A DNA stretch of 64,000 bases from Vreelandella zhanjiangensis DSM 21076 (GTDB lineage Bacteria > Pseudomonadota > Gammaproteobacteria > Pseudomonadales > Halomonadaceae): contig NZ_KB898651.1 in NCBI RefSeq assembly GCF_000377665.1, positions 1 through 64,000 of the forward strand, in the 5' to 3' direction. The position numbers were made by a program, and so were the translations under genes. Positions 34,358 through 43,262 of this stretch are shown here, piece by piece (the first letter of the stretch is position 1; every line of letters starts with the position of its first letter). The notes under the pieces are model-generated. The model ran no database searches. It was not told the DNA's origin and saw only the letters and a program-made list of their open reading frames with translations.

Positions 34358-35194
34358 TTAAGTATTAAGAAAATCGATCAGCGCTTTATTAAATTCATCA
34401 GCGTGGGTTGTGTTAATCGCATGCGGTCCGCCTTCAATGACATGCGTTTGCGCTTTAGATAAAAGCTCGGCGGCGCGTTTCCCGCTGACCTCAAACGGAA
34501 CAATCTGATCGCCATCGCCATGGAGTATCAGCGTAGGCACATCGATTTTGGGCAGGTCTTTGCGAAAGTCGGTATAGCTAAACGCTTTAACACACTCATA
34601 GGTGGCTAGCGGCGAGGCAAAGGCGGCGATATCGCGATGATAGAGCCGATTGGGCTCGCTGATTAAGTCACTGTTCTCAGCGGTTGAGAAAAAATCCTTG
34701 GTGAAGTCTTCGAGAAAAGCGATCCGGTCACCGCGAACACCTTCCAAAAACCCGTTAATGGTCGCGTCATCCAACCCACCATCCGGGTTATCGTCTGCCT
34801 TATACAGGTAAGGCGGAACGGCAGCGGCAAATACGCCTTTTGTCACGCGGCCAGTACCGTAGCTTCCAAGATAGCGGGCCACTTCGCCACCGCCCATGGA
34901 GAAGCCCACCAGCGTAGCGTCGTGGAGATCAAGCGTATCAATCAGCTTTTTCAGGTCGGCGGCCAGCGTATCGTAGTCGTACCCGCCATCTGCCTGGGTG
35001 GACCAACCAAACCCACGGCGGTCGTAAGTAATAACCTTGTAGCCTGCTTCTACTAGGGCGGGCACCTGCTTTTCCCAGGAACGGCCGCTCAATGGCCAGC
35101 CGTGGATAAGTACCACGGGCTTACCTGCTCCGTATACTTCGTAATAAAGCTCTACCGGCGTACCCTGCTCCGTGCCGACGCTCAGCATAGGCAT
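34358..35194 (-). CDS. alpha/beta hydrolase (non-haem chloroperoxidase/arylesterase family)
   Basis: Cytoplasmic esterase-like enzyme of 278 residues. The oxyanion strand VVLIHGWPLSGRSW, the segment YDRRGFGWS, the nucleophile elbow GFSMGG (Ser about 99), the acid in LILHGDGDQIVP and the His in GGPHAINTTHADE make up the catalytic set. The protein is typical in length for the perhydrolase group. A GGGAGGG ribosome site supports the start. It stands alone with its own terminator; the physiological substrate is unknown. Confidence 0.85.
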   Translation of the reverse strand: MPMLSVGTEQGTPVELYYEVYGAGKPVVLIHGWPLSGRSWEKQVPALVEAGYKVITYDRRGFGWSTQADGGYDYDTLAADLKKLIDTLDLHDATLVGFSMGGGEVARYLGSYGTGRVTKGVFAAAVPPYLYKADDNPDGGLDDATINGFLEGVRGDRIAFLEDFTKDFFSTAENSDLISEPNRLYHRDIAAFASPLATYECVKAFSYTDFRKDLPKIDVPTLILHGDGDQIVPFEVSGKRAAELLSKAQTHVIEGGPHAINTTHADEFNKALIDFLNT

Positions 35195-35304
35195 TGTTAA
35201 ACCCTCCCGTTGGCGTAATGTTTGTCCATTAATGCGTTTAAAGGTTAGTACACGTTATTACCACTTACCAAAAGACGATCAGCCCGTATGGGAACAGCTT
35301 GAGC

Positions 35305-35865
35305 TTACGGGCATTCAACCTTTTCCCTTAGCGCACATTGATACACCACGCACTCCAGGTGCTGATCGGCGACGTGAGAATAAGCCGACAGTTTTTCAAC
35401 TAATGTGAACTTGGCTTTTTCGAGCACGCGCTGAGATGCCTTGTTTTCAACCGAAACAGTCGCTGTCAGCGTGTCCAGACCATAAATACAGCGGGCCTCT
35501 TTCATCAAGTGATGAAGCGCTTTTTGGGCGATTCCCTGCCCGCAGGCGTTTTCAGCAAGGCGATAGCCGACCTGAGCACTGCCCTGATCAATATCACGCA
35601 GATTGGCGCGCCCGATAATGACGCCATTATGGCGAATAAGCTGAGGGCTCATACGCCCCTGAGCATTGAGTGCCAGACACTCAACAATATGCTGTGACAC
35701 ACCATGCGGGGTATAAAACTGCTTTCTGCGCGCTTCGATATGCTGCTCAAACCACGCCCGCTCTGCGGTCTCAAACGCCAACAGTTCAAAGGCGTCTTCA
35801 GGCGTTAACAGGCTGAAGGTTAAACCCTTGGCATGGCGAATACGTACATCTCTTTGTGGAGTCAT
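35305..35865 (-). CDS. GNAT family N-acetyltransferase (RimJ/RimL-like)
   Basis: Acetyltransferase of 186 residues. The order FSLLTPEDAFELLAFE, GRANLRDIDQGSAQVGYRLA, ACGQGIAQKALHHLM and SVENKASQRVLEKAKF is that of the RimJ/RimL group, with the Q/R-x-x-G-x-G/A acetyl-CoA loop at CGQGIA. It is divergent from the cation transporter at 35964. It could modify a ribosomal protein N-terminus or a small molecule. Confidence 0.82.
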   Translation of the reverse strand: MTPQRDVRIRHAKGLTFSLLTPEDAFELLAFETAERAWFEQHIEARRKQFYTPHGVSQHIVECLALNAQGRMSPQLIRHNGVIIGRANLRDIDQGSAQVGYRLAENACGQGIAQKALHHLMKEARCIYGLDTLTATVSVENKASQRVLEKAKFTLVEKLSAYSHVADQHLECVVYQCALREKVECP

Positions 35866-35963
35866 CGCCGTTCGTCCTTGTAGGCGCAGCTATGGTTAGT
35901 GAATAAGCTATCAATATTGCTATGCTAGCGGGTTATACGAATGGCGTTGGAGCCAAAACATTC

Positions 35964-36899
35964 ATGAAAACAGAAGCACGCACGCTGGCCTTTTCTGCCT
36001 TTATGGCGCTCTTGATCGGCTGTGCCGGTATTACCGCCACGCTAGCCTCCAATTCCCAGGCTATTTTGCTCGATGGGTTATTTAACCTTATCTACTTTAG
36101 CGTAGCTTTGGTGACGATCAAGGTAAGTAGACTAGCCAGCCGCCCGGATAGCGAATCCTACCCATTTGGTTACAGCTACTTCGAGTCGCTGGTTAACCTA
36201 TGCAAAGGGCTACTGATTCTAGGGGTATCCGTCTTTGCACTGGTAGATGCCATTGCCGCTTTGCTAACGGGTGGTCGGGAAATTGCTGCAGGCCTTGCCG
36301 TTATCTACGCGCTGTTTGCGACGCTTGCCTGCTCGGTGACCGCGTGGGTTATGCATCGCAGCCAGCGCTATACCCATAGTCCGCTAATTGCGGCCGACAA
36401 ACTCAACTGGGTAGTCAATAGCATCATTTCCGCCGCGGTACTCGCAGCGTTTTGTATGGTAATGGTGTTTGAGTGGCTGAACTGGAACAACGTAGTGGCG
36501 TATGTCGATTCCGTTCTGGTCATGGCAGTGGTGTTGCTTTGCCTGGGCGTACCCGTGCGTATGGCGTCCCAAGCCCTAAAAGAGCTGCTTAATAAAACGC
36601 CTGATGAAGCAATTGCCGCTCCTGTGCGCCAAGCCATATCCATAGCGCTGGCTGGCACGCATACCCAGGAGGTACGCGTGCGCATGGTGCGGCCCGGCCG
36701 CTTACTTTATGTCATGGTACACATTGTTTTACGCGAAGAAGGCACCAGCGCCTCGTTAAAGGCCCAAGACGCTCTACGCGCACGTATCGATGATGAGATA
36801 CGCCGCTGCTACTCGCCGGTGGTATGTGATGTGGTGTTTACCGCGAATACGCACTGGGCGGCGCCTTCCTGTGGGTTGCTGATTGAGCGACATACTTAA
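35964..36899 (+). CDS. cation diffusion facilitator family transporter with altered metal-site residues
   Basis: Inner-membrane CDF protein of about 311 residues with six hydrophobic segments and a C-terminal cytoplasmic domain. The family layout is clear (SNSQAILLDGLFNLIYF, then RPDSESYPFGYSYFESLVNL). The usual transmembrane H/DxxxD pairs appear as D37xxxN41 and, in helix 5, as AADKLNWVVN, so Asn replaces Asp at both. This suggests a different ion preference or weak transport. ATG 35964 is favoured over 35922 because TTGGAG precedes it and the family N-terminus then fits. Confidence 0.78.
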   Translation: MKTEARTLAFSAFMALLIGCAGITATLASNSQAILLDGLFNLIYFSVALVTIKVSRLASRPDSESYPFGYSYFESLVNLCKGLLILGVSVFALVDAIAALLTGGREIAAGLAVIYALFATLACSVTAWVMHRSQRYTHSPLIAADKLNWVVNSIISAAVLAAFCMVMVFEWLNWNNVVAYVDSVLVMAVVLLCLGVPVRMASQALKELLNKTPDEAIAAPVRQAISIALAGTHTQEVRVRMVRPGRLLYVMVHIVLREEGTSASLKAQDALRARIDDEIRRCYSPVVCDVVFTANTHWAAPSCGLLIERHT

Positions 36900-36910
36900 A
36901 AGCGCACGAT

Positions 36911-38083
36911 TTATGGCTGCCGAATGGCAGCCAGTCGCCCGGAGGATTTGTTCGGGCCGATGAGCAGCAAGCTAACCGTGGCGATGACACCCACCAGTAA
37001 CGCCACGCCAAATAGCCTCAATGCGGCTACATGCCCGACTGAATCAATCAGAGCGCCCGTCGTAATTACCGGAAGGCTAAATCCCACATACGCCATCAAA
37101 AAATACCCAGCGCTTGCCTGGGTAGAGAACGTGCCGGCAATGGCCAGCACACCACTTAATCCGCCCAAATAAATAAATCCATAGCAGGCGCTGCTGGCCG
37201 CAACCGCTCCCAGTAACACAGCTATTAGACTTCCCTGAAGGGCGCCCCAGGCGATTAATCCGTAGGCGACAGGTAAAACCATCAGCCCTAGTACCGTGGC
37301 CTTAGCGGGTGTCAAGGCACGTGCCCAAGGCTGAAACAATACCCCGCAGCTGCAAATGCCAAACGTGGCAAAACCACTCCAAGGTGTTAAACCGTGCTGG
37401 CTTAACGTGGAGGGTAATATAGCAATCACCAGCCCTACGGTTGCCCATGCAAGTAAAATGGCTAGCCCAAAGCTCAATGTTCCCGACGGGTAACCTGGCA
37501 GTCGCCACATCGCGCCTTGGGTAGTAGCAGGCGCTATATTTTTCAGCGGCATTACAGCGACTAACGCGACTATGCCAGCGCCCAGATACAGCCATAGGCT
37601 TGGCGGCGTGACACTGGGCGTATGGAAAATAAACAGGCTGGTAACCGCCGCACCCAAACCAAATCCAAGCGCCGTACTAGACGTTACGTACTTCGTTGCC
37701 TCGCGACTGTCGTCACGATTAAGCAACTGATGCATATATCCAGGCGCGACGGCTGAGGTCAGCCCAGTACCAATGCCCAATAAAAAGCGTGCAACCCCCA
37801 GCGTTATCAAGCCAGGCATCAACAGTGTTAGCGTGGTGGCACTTAAACAGAGAAGAAGTGCGACAATGATTAACGGTTTAGGGCCCACTCGATCCGCTAG
37901 CCCATTAAGACCCAGCAATACCGGCATGACGCCCGCTACGTAACAGGCAAACGCGAGTGAGGCGGCCCCCACCCCGACGCCTGCTTTCGCCGCTAGCATA
38001 TCGTAAAGCGGTGCCTGCAAATTAACCGCAGTGGTAATCATGCATAGCGCAAAAGCCAACCGGGGTGCGTTATATCGGTTCAT
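36911..38083 (-). CDS. MFS transporter
   Basis: Major facilitator protein of 390 residues with about 12 hydrophobic segments and the loop GLADRVGPKPLIIVAL after the second helix. It resembles CynX or drug-efflux-like carriers but has no substrate signature I can name. It is divergent from the MocR-type regulator at 38220 with 136 bases between, which suggests control by that protein. Confidence 0.82.
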   Translation of the reverse strand: MNRYNAPRLAFALCMITTAVNLQAPLYDMLAAKAGVGVGAASLAFACYVAGVMPVLLGLNGLADRVGPKPLIIVALLLCLSATTLTLLMPGLITLGVARFLLGIGTGLTSAVAPGYMHQLLNRDDSREATKYVTSSTALGFGLGAAVTSLFIFHTPSVTPPSLWLYLGAGIVALVAVMPLKNIAPATTQGAMWRLPGYPSGTLSFGLAILLAWATVGLVIAILPSTLSQHGLTPWSGFATFGICSCGVLFQPWARALTPAKATVLGLMVLPVAYGLIAWGALQGSLIAVLLGAVAASSACYGFIYLGGLSGVLAIAGTFSTQASAGYFLMAYVGFSLPVITTGALIDSVGHVAALRLFGVALLVGVIATVSLLLIGPNKSSGRLAAIRQP

Positions 38084-38219
38084 CTTTTTTCCTAAACGGG
38101 TCGTGGGTTAAGCCATTACGCTCGCACCCTTACCGCTTGGAGGTAAGGTACACTTATTCATCATTACCCAAGCACTGTTCCTGCGTTTTTGCGAACAGTG
38201 GCAGGCAGCAGAGATTTTT

Positions 38220-39599
38220 ATGAAACTTCAGGTAGACCGACATGCCGCTATCCCGATTGCGCAGCAGCTTGAAGAGAGTATTCGCCATTGGATTCAAGAA
38301 AATGGAGCAGGGGGGCGTCGCTTACCTTCCATACGCCGCCTGGCGGCAGAGCACGATATTAGCCGTAACGCGGTTATTGACGCCTACGAACGGTTGGTGG
38401 CCTCTGGCCTGGTTCGCTCAAGGCCCGGCTCCGGGTTCTTTATCGCTGATGGAGCAGCCGTTACTGCCCAGCCATCGTTAGCATCTACCCCTCTTCAAGA
38501 AGTTACCAATGGCCTATGGGGGCTTTTTAGCGCTAATGAACACTCACTAAAACTGGGCTGTGGGTGGTTGCCCAATGCCTGGCGTGAGAGCGAAGACCTG
38601 ACCTACGCTATTCGCCAGGTGACGCGTAAAAGCCAATCAGGAATTTTTGAATACAGCACACCCCAAGGACTGCTGGCGCTTCGTAGCTTGATCCAGGAAC
38701 GCTTGCGCCCACTCGCAATAACGGCAAATGCTGAGCAAATTGTCATGACCAGCGGCGGCAGCCATTCACTGGATTTATTGGTGAGAATGCTGCTTGAGCC
38801 CGACGACGTGGTGTTTGTGGAATCACCGGGCTATTACAACCTGTTCGGCCTGCTGCATTTACAGCGTATCCGCGTGATAGGAGTACCGCGCCTTGCTGAT
38901 GGGCCGGATATTAACCGCCTGGAGGCCCTGTTAGCACAACATCGTCCTAAGCTTTTTTATGTGAACAGCGTATTTCACAACCCGACCGGCAGTACGCTGA
39001 CACCGGCGATTGCACATCGCGTTTTACAGCTCGCCCAACAGTACGATTTCACTATTGTAGAAGACGATATTTACGCTGATTTTCAGCATACACCGACCAC
39101 ACGACTCTCAGCCCTGGATGGCCTTGAACGGGTTATTTACTTGGCCAGTTTTTCCAAAACGCTTTCCTCATCGCTGCGGGTGGGCTTTATTGCCGTCCCA
39201 CCTTCGTTAGTGCAGAGGCTTGTGGATATCAAGATGTTGACCAGCATTTCCTCCTCGCGTTTTGCTGAGCAGGTGCTGATCACGCTGCTTCAAAACGGCA
39301 GCTATCGAAAACTCATTGAACGCTTAAAAACTCGGCTTTCCAATCAGATGGCATTGGCGCTTACGCAGCTCCGACAAGCCGGTTGGGAAGTATTCACTAA
39401 GCCGACAGGCGGCATGTTTGTATGGGCCAAACCGCCTGTGGATGAGGAGGCAATAACGGCTAGCGCACGTCGCTTTGACATCATGCTATCGCCCAGCCAT
39501 TTGTTTTTTCCTGACAATCAAACCACGCCATGGCTGCGCCTGAATGTCGCCTACCTACAAGACCCAAGGGCTCAGCTCTTTATTAAAGCACTAACCTAA
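38220..39599 (+). CDS. MocR-type regulator (GntR helix-turn-helix fused to aminotransferase-like domain)
   Basis: Transcription factor of 459 residues. The GntR winged helix covers about residues 8-75 (IAQQLEESIRHWIQENGAG, DISRNAVIDAYERLVASGLV). A fold-type I aminotransferase-like domain follows, with the PLP-binding Lys in LASFSKTLSSSLRVGF and the strands VFVESPGYYNLFGL and FYVNSVFHNPTG. Such proteins sense PLP or amino-acid adducts and usually control an adjacent gene. The divergent MFS carrier is the natural target. Confidence 0.87.
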   Translation: MKLQVDRHAAIPIAQQLEESIRHWIQENGAGGRRLPSIRRLAAEHDISRNAVIDAYERLVASGLVRSRPGSGFFIADGAAVTAQPSLASTPLQEVTNGLWGLFSANEHSLKLGCGWLPNAWRESEDLTYAIRQVTRKSQSGIFEYSTPQGLLALRSLIQERLRPLAITANAEQIVMTSGGSHSLDLLVRMLLEPDDVVFVESPGYYNLFGLLHLQRIRVIGVPRLADGPDINRLEALLAQHRPKLFYVNSVFHNPTGSTLTPAIAHRVLQLAQQYDFTIVEDDIYADFQHTPTTRLSALDGLERVIYLASFSKTLSSSLRVGFIAVPPSLVQRLVDIKMLTSISSSRFAEQVLITLLQNGSYRKLIERLKTRLSNQMALALTQLRQAGWEVFTKPTGGMFVWAKPPVDEEAITASARRFDIMLSPSHLFFPDNQTTPWLRLNVAYLQDPRAQLFIKALT

Positions 39600-39600
39600 A

Positions 39601-39652
39601 AAAGGCACCTATTTATAGATGCCTTCTAAGCGCCAGCGGCTAACGCTAGCCG
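39601..39652 (-). terminator. convergent terminator region between MocR and sugar dehydrogenase genes
   Basis: AAGGCA (39602-39607) and TGCCTT (39620-39625) pair and are followed on the minus strand by a T-run, fitting the gene ending at 39663. A second perfect hairpin, CGGCTA-ACGC-TAGCCG (39637-39652), lies beside it. Confidence 0.6.
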
Positions 39653-39662
39653 TTACGATAGC

Positions 39663-40910
39663 TTAAGCATCTTCGGGTTCAAGCCGATAGACTCCGCCAT
39701 CCTCTTCATCGGTCACGATGTATAACATGCCGTCCGGCCCTTGGCGCACATCGCGGATGCGCCCAAGCGTATCACTTAGCAATATCTCTTCGTGGGTAAC
39801 GTTGTCCCCATCCAGCACTAGCCGATGAAGCTGCTCAAGCTTAAGTGAACCAACAAACAGACTGTTCTGCCATTCGGTCACGCCATCTGCTGTATAGAAC
39901 GTCATACCAGAAGGTGCCATATTTTCTTCCCAGACATGAACAGGGGCCGTTACGCCCGGCGCCTCAGTACCCAGGCCGATATGCGCCTCCGTTGTATATT
40001 CAGTGCCAAAGGCAATCATTGGCCAGCCGTGGTTATTACCCGCCTCGACTCGGTAGAGCAAATCGCCCCCGTTGGGCCCATGATCAATGGCCCATAGCTC
40101 ACCTGTTTCCGGATGCAGCGCTAGTCCCTGATTATTGCGATGCCCGTAGGAGAAAATTTCAGGGCGTAAATTGCCCGGTGCTACGCCGATGAAAGGATTA
40201 TCCGGATGGGCGCCGCCATCTTCCAAAAGCCGAATCATCTTGCCGCCAGGATTAGTGAGGTCCTGGGGCAGATTCTGTGCGTTGCGATCCCCAATCGGGA
40301 AAATGATTTCACCATTACCTGGAAACACAATGCGAGACCCATAGTGGGCACCTGGATGCGTACGTGGCACCTGGGTATAGAGCGTCTCGACATCGGTAAG
40401 CTCACCGTTATCCGCATCAATACGCGCACGCCCGACCGCAAGCCCGGTACCGTAATCCGGCTCATACGTACTAAACGCGCGAGGATCGCCAGGGCTTGAG
40501 AAGGTAAAGTAGATCCACCCATTTTCGTCATAATCCGGGTGTACCACTACATCAAGAAGCCCACCCTGACCGCCTCCTTCAACCGGCGTCTCATCATTGT
40601 CTGAACCGGCAATCTTCGGCAGGTTACCCAGCGCAATTACCTCATCACCATCGATCAAATTCATACGTCCCGGACGCTCTGTTACCAGCATGCGGCCATC
40701 AGGGAGCCAAGCGACTGCCCAAGGATGCTCAAGGCCGGAGACCACTTGCACTATATTGAAATTGGCCTCTTCACTCTCATAGCCATTCCCGATGATATCC
40801 TCACCGACACTGACATCGGCATACGCCGCCCCTGCTGTGCCAAACAGCATTACTGCACAAACTGCACGCTTTAGCCTTAAGGGTATGAAACCACGTCGTT
40901 GTTTATACAT
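39663..40910 (-). CDS. PQQ-dependent sugar dehydrogenase (soluble aldose dehydrogenase type)
   Basis: Periplasmic six-bladed beta-propeller enzyme, 415 residues, with a signal peptide (CAVMLFGTAGAAYAD, cleavage about residue 32). The runs GLEHPWAVAWLPDGRMLVTERPGR, DVVVHPDYDENGWIYFTFS, YGSRIVFPGNGEIIFPIGDR and SYGHRNNQGLALHP are those of the GSDH/Asd family and include the catalytic His and PQQ-contact residues. It oxidises aldoses if PQQ is supplied; no pqq genes are in the window. An AGGAGTGG site precedes the ATG. Confidence 0.87.
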   Translation of the reverse strand: MYKQRRGFIPLRLKRAVCAVMLFGTAGAAYADVSVGEDIIGNGYESEEANFNIVQVVSGLEHPWAVAWLPDGRMLVTERPGRMNLIDGDEVIALGNLPKIAGSDNDETPVEGGGQGGLLDVVVHPDYDENGWIYFTFSSPGDPRAFSTYEPDYGTGLAVGRARIDADNGELTDVETLYTQVPRTHPGAHYGSRIVFPGNGEIIFPIGDRNAQNLPQDLTNPGGKMIRLLEDGGAHPDNPFIGVAPGNLRPEIFSYGHRNNQGLALHPETGELWAIDHGPNGGDLLYRVEAGNNHGWPMIAFGTEYTTEAHIGLGTEAPGVTAPVHVWEENMAPSGMTFYTADGVTEWQNSLFVGSLKLEQLHRLVLDGDNVTHEEILLSDTLGRIRDVRQGPDGMLYIVTDEEDGGVYRLEPEDA

Positions 40911-41074
40911 AAATCAGCCACTCCTGGCATTTGTAATGAAACAAGCGGGATACAGCACCTGCTGACTAGACTAGAAGGCTTCAGCGAAACGGCAAATATA
41001 GTTAGAGGCCTTACTTTTTATACCGCCTGTATTAAGTAACAGAGCCGTGCATTCATCAGGGAAGGGGCTACCCA

Positions 41075-42022
41075 TCAAGCCAATACCCCAAAATAAGTCA
41101 TTAAGCCGACGATAACGCTGATGGTTATAAACGACATAAGCGTGCAAGCCATAAGGGCGCCAGCGGCCACATTGCCCATGCCATAACGCTGACCCAGCAG
41201 CGGAAAGACACTTGCCATCGGCGCACTGGCAAACAGCAAGGCACCTGCGATAAGCAACGGATCGTTACCCGCAATCAGCCACATGCAAATCAATACACCC
41301 AGCGGATGAATAATAAGCTTACCGGTAACGATTTGGCTCACTTCCCCCACTACGCCGCGAACCTGCAGACCATAAAGCGCGCCGCCAATTGCAAATAGCG
41401 CGGCAGGGCCGGCCGCTTTTGCCAGCATATCGACCGCCTGGGTAACCGGACCGGGCAGGTGTGTGTCGGTAACGGCGATCAGTACCCCGATAAACAAGCC
41501 AATGAGAATAGGATTTTTAATCAGTTGTTTGAGCGTTTTTTGGAGTGATTTTATAACACCTCGCCCGGCCTGCTGACCCGTTTCGGCCAGGATAAGCGCC
41601 AGCGGAATGATCAGCAGGTTCTCGATTATCATATTCAAGGCTAAAAAATTAGCCGCAGGCGGGCCGATAATCATCACCGCGACCGGGTAGCCACTAAACG
41701 CGCTATTGGACATCGACATCCCCAGCGCGCTAATACTTCCGGTGGTCAGTGGCTGTTTTTTCAGCATGACGGTGTACCCAAGCGCTAATCCGAAAACACC
41801 CAGCGAGCCTAGCCCGTAGGCCAGCAGGTAGTTGATATTGAAAACTTCTTCCAGAGGGTTCTGGGTAATGGCGCGGATTAGAAGTGCAGGGAGGGCGATA
41901 TACAGCACAAATCGGCCCACTCCCTGCATTTGCTCGCGGTTAAGAATGCGGATCCGCATGGAAAAATAGCCAACACCAATCAATAAAAAGATAGGCGTGA
42001 TGATGGCGGCAACTTCAAACAT
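41075..42022 (-). CDS. AEC family transporter (auxin efflux carrier fold)
   Basis: Membrane protein of 315 residues with about ten hydrophobic segments, starting FEVAAIITPIFLLIGVGYFSMR and ending in the family's GNVAAGALMACTLMS block. Bacterial AEC members export or take up small organic acids such as malate or lactate. It lies last in the minus-strand series behind the Ldh-type reductase, so it may move an acid related to that enzyme. No substrate motif is visible. Confidence 0.8.
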   Translation of the reverse strand: MFEVAAIITPIFLLIGVGYFSMRIRILNREQMQGVGRFVLYIALPALLIRAITQNPLEEVFNINYLLAYGLGSLGVFGLALGYTVMLKKQPLTTGSISALGMSMSNSAFSGYPVAVMIIGPPAANFLALNMIIENLLIIPLALILAETGQQAGRGVIKSLQKTLKQLIKNPILIGLFIGVLIAVTDTHLPGPVTQAVDMLAKAAGPAALFAIGGALYGLQVRGVVGEVSQIVTGKLIIHPLGVLICMWLIAGNDPLLIAGALLFASAPMASVFPLLGQRYGMGNVAAGALMACTLMSFITISVIVGLMTYFGVLA

Positions 42023-42132
42023 GCGGCGTATCCATACGAGCGTTGATCCTCATGAAGCGTCTGTTCCTAACGATATAAAGCAGACCATAAAAGCGCTGTC
42101 GTATAACGAAAGCGCTATTTACTCTCGGTAAA

Positions 42133-43149
42133 TCAATGGGTCAGTGCGATGAGCTCATCATAAAGCGCTTTGGGTAGGGTTATACCATTACGCAGGCTAT
42201 TTTCTCGGGCCTCAAAGCGGCGCTGTGAGGGTAGCCGAGCGCCTTGGCCTACAATGTTTTCAAACAGCACTTCAGCATGCTGAAGATGACGAGCAGCATC
42301 TTGGCCCAGGAAAACATCCGGCGATATGGCAATAATCAGCTCGCCATGGAACGGCTTGCCGGTTTTCTGTTCGTTGGCGGGCTGGGTTTCATGGCCCAAT
42401 ACATCACCAATTAGCGGCCCGGCTAATAGCTCAATCATGGTAGATAGCGCCGAGCCCTTATACCCGCCAAACGTGAGCATCGCCCCCGCCAGCGCATCCA
42501 CAGGGCTGGTCGTCGCTTCACCTTGAGCATCAATTGCCCAGCCGGTGGGAATCTGCTTACCTGCGCGCTTATGCAGTTCAATCTCACCGCGTGCCACCAC
42601 ACTGGTCGCAAAATCAAATGTATACGGCGTGCCGCCCGGCCGCGGCCAGGAAAAGGCGATAGGGTTGGTGCCAAGCAAAGGCTTCGTGCCACCCGCTGGC
42701 GCTACAAAAGCGTGGCTGGGTGTCATGGCAATGCCAATGAGCCCCTCACTTGAAAGGGCCTCGACCTCAGGCCATAGGGCTGAAAAGTGAAAGGCGTTAT
42801 TGATTGCCAGCGCGGCTAGCCCTGTTTGCCTGGCTTTTTCTACAAGCCGTTCTTTACCCATTTCAAACGCTAACAAGGAGTTACCCTGGCGGGCATTGAC
42901 CTTAACCACGCTAGGCGCCTGATCAATTACTTCCGGTACGGCGTGCGTATCAACGCCGCCATTGAGCGCCGTTTGAACACAACCGATCAGACGATATAAA
43001 CCATGGGAATGGCATTCATCGCGCTGAACTGTAATCACATTGCGCGTAATGGCTTGTGCATGGGCCTGGTTATATCCGTTATGCTGAAGCACGTTAAGGC
43101 TCAGGGATTCAGCATCCTGCAGAGAAATAGTAATTGTTTCACTCATCAT
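42133..43149 (-). CDS. Ldh/malate dehydrogenase family oxidoreductase (possible imine reductase)
   Basis: NAD(P)H-dependent enzyme of 338 residues with the family features DECHSHGLYRL (catalytic His), NAFHFSALWPEVEAL, TNPIAFSWPRPGG and DFATSVVARGEIELHKRAG. The pattern resembles delta-1-pyrroline- or piperideine-2-carboxylate reductases more than lactate or malate dehydrogenase. It follows the alpha-ketoglutarate semialdehyde dehydrogenase gene but a strong terminator lies between, so its link to the galacturonate pathway is uncertain. The MM start leaves ATG 43146 as an alternative. Confidence 0.75.
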   Translation of the reverse strand: MMSETITISLQDAESLSLNVLQHNGYNQAHAQAITRNVITVQRDECHSHGLYRLIGCVQTALNGGVDTHAVPEVIDQAPSVVKVNARQGNSLLAFEMGKERLVEKARQTGLAALAINNAFHFSALWPEVEALSSEGLIGIAMTPSHAFVAPAGGTKPLLGTNPIAFSWPRPGGTPYTFDFATSVVARGEIELHKRAGKQIPTGWAIDAQGEATTSPVDALAGAMLTFGGYKGSALSTMIELLAGPLIGDVLGHETQPANEQKTGKPFHGELIIAISPDVFLGQDAARHLQHAEVLFENIVGQGARLPSQRRFEARENSLRNGITLPKALYDELIALTH

Positions 43150-43182
43150 CGGCTCTCTTCATTTTTATTAGATGCAGGCGTT

Positions 43183-43211
43183 AAAAAAGCAGGTAATTGC
43201 TTACCTGCTTT
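43183..43211 (-). terminator. terminator after the semialdehyde dehydrogenase gene
   Basis: AAAGCAGGTAA-TTGC-TTACCTGCTTT is a perfect 11-bp stem, followed on the minus strand by TTTAA. It separates the galacturonate catabolic genes from the Ldh and AEC genes. Confidence 0.82.
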
Positions 43212-43262
43212 ATATCTTATGGGTTAGCTCGTTATTAACAAGCCACCGTTACTAACGCTGGA

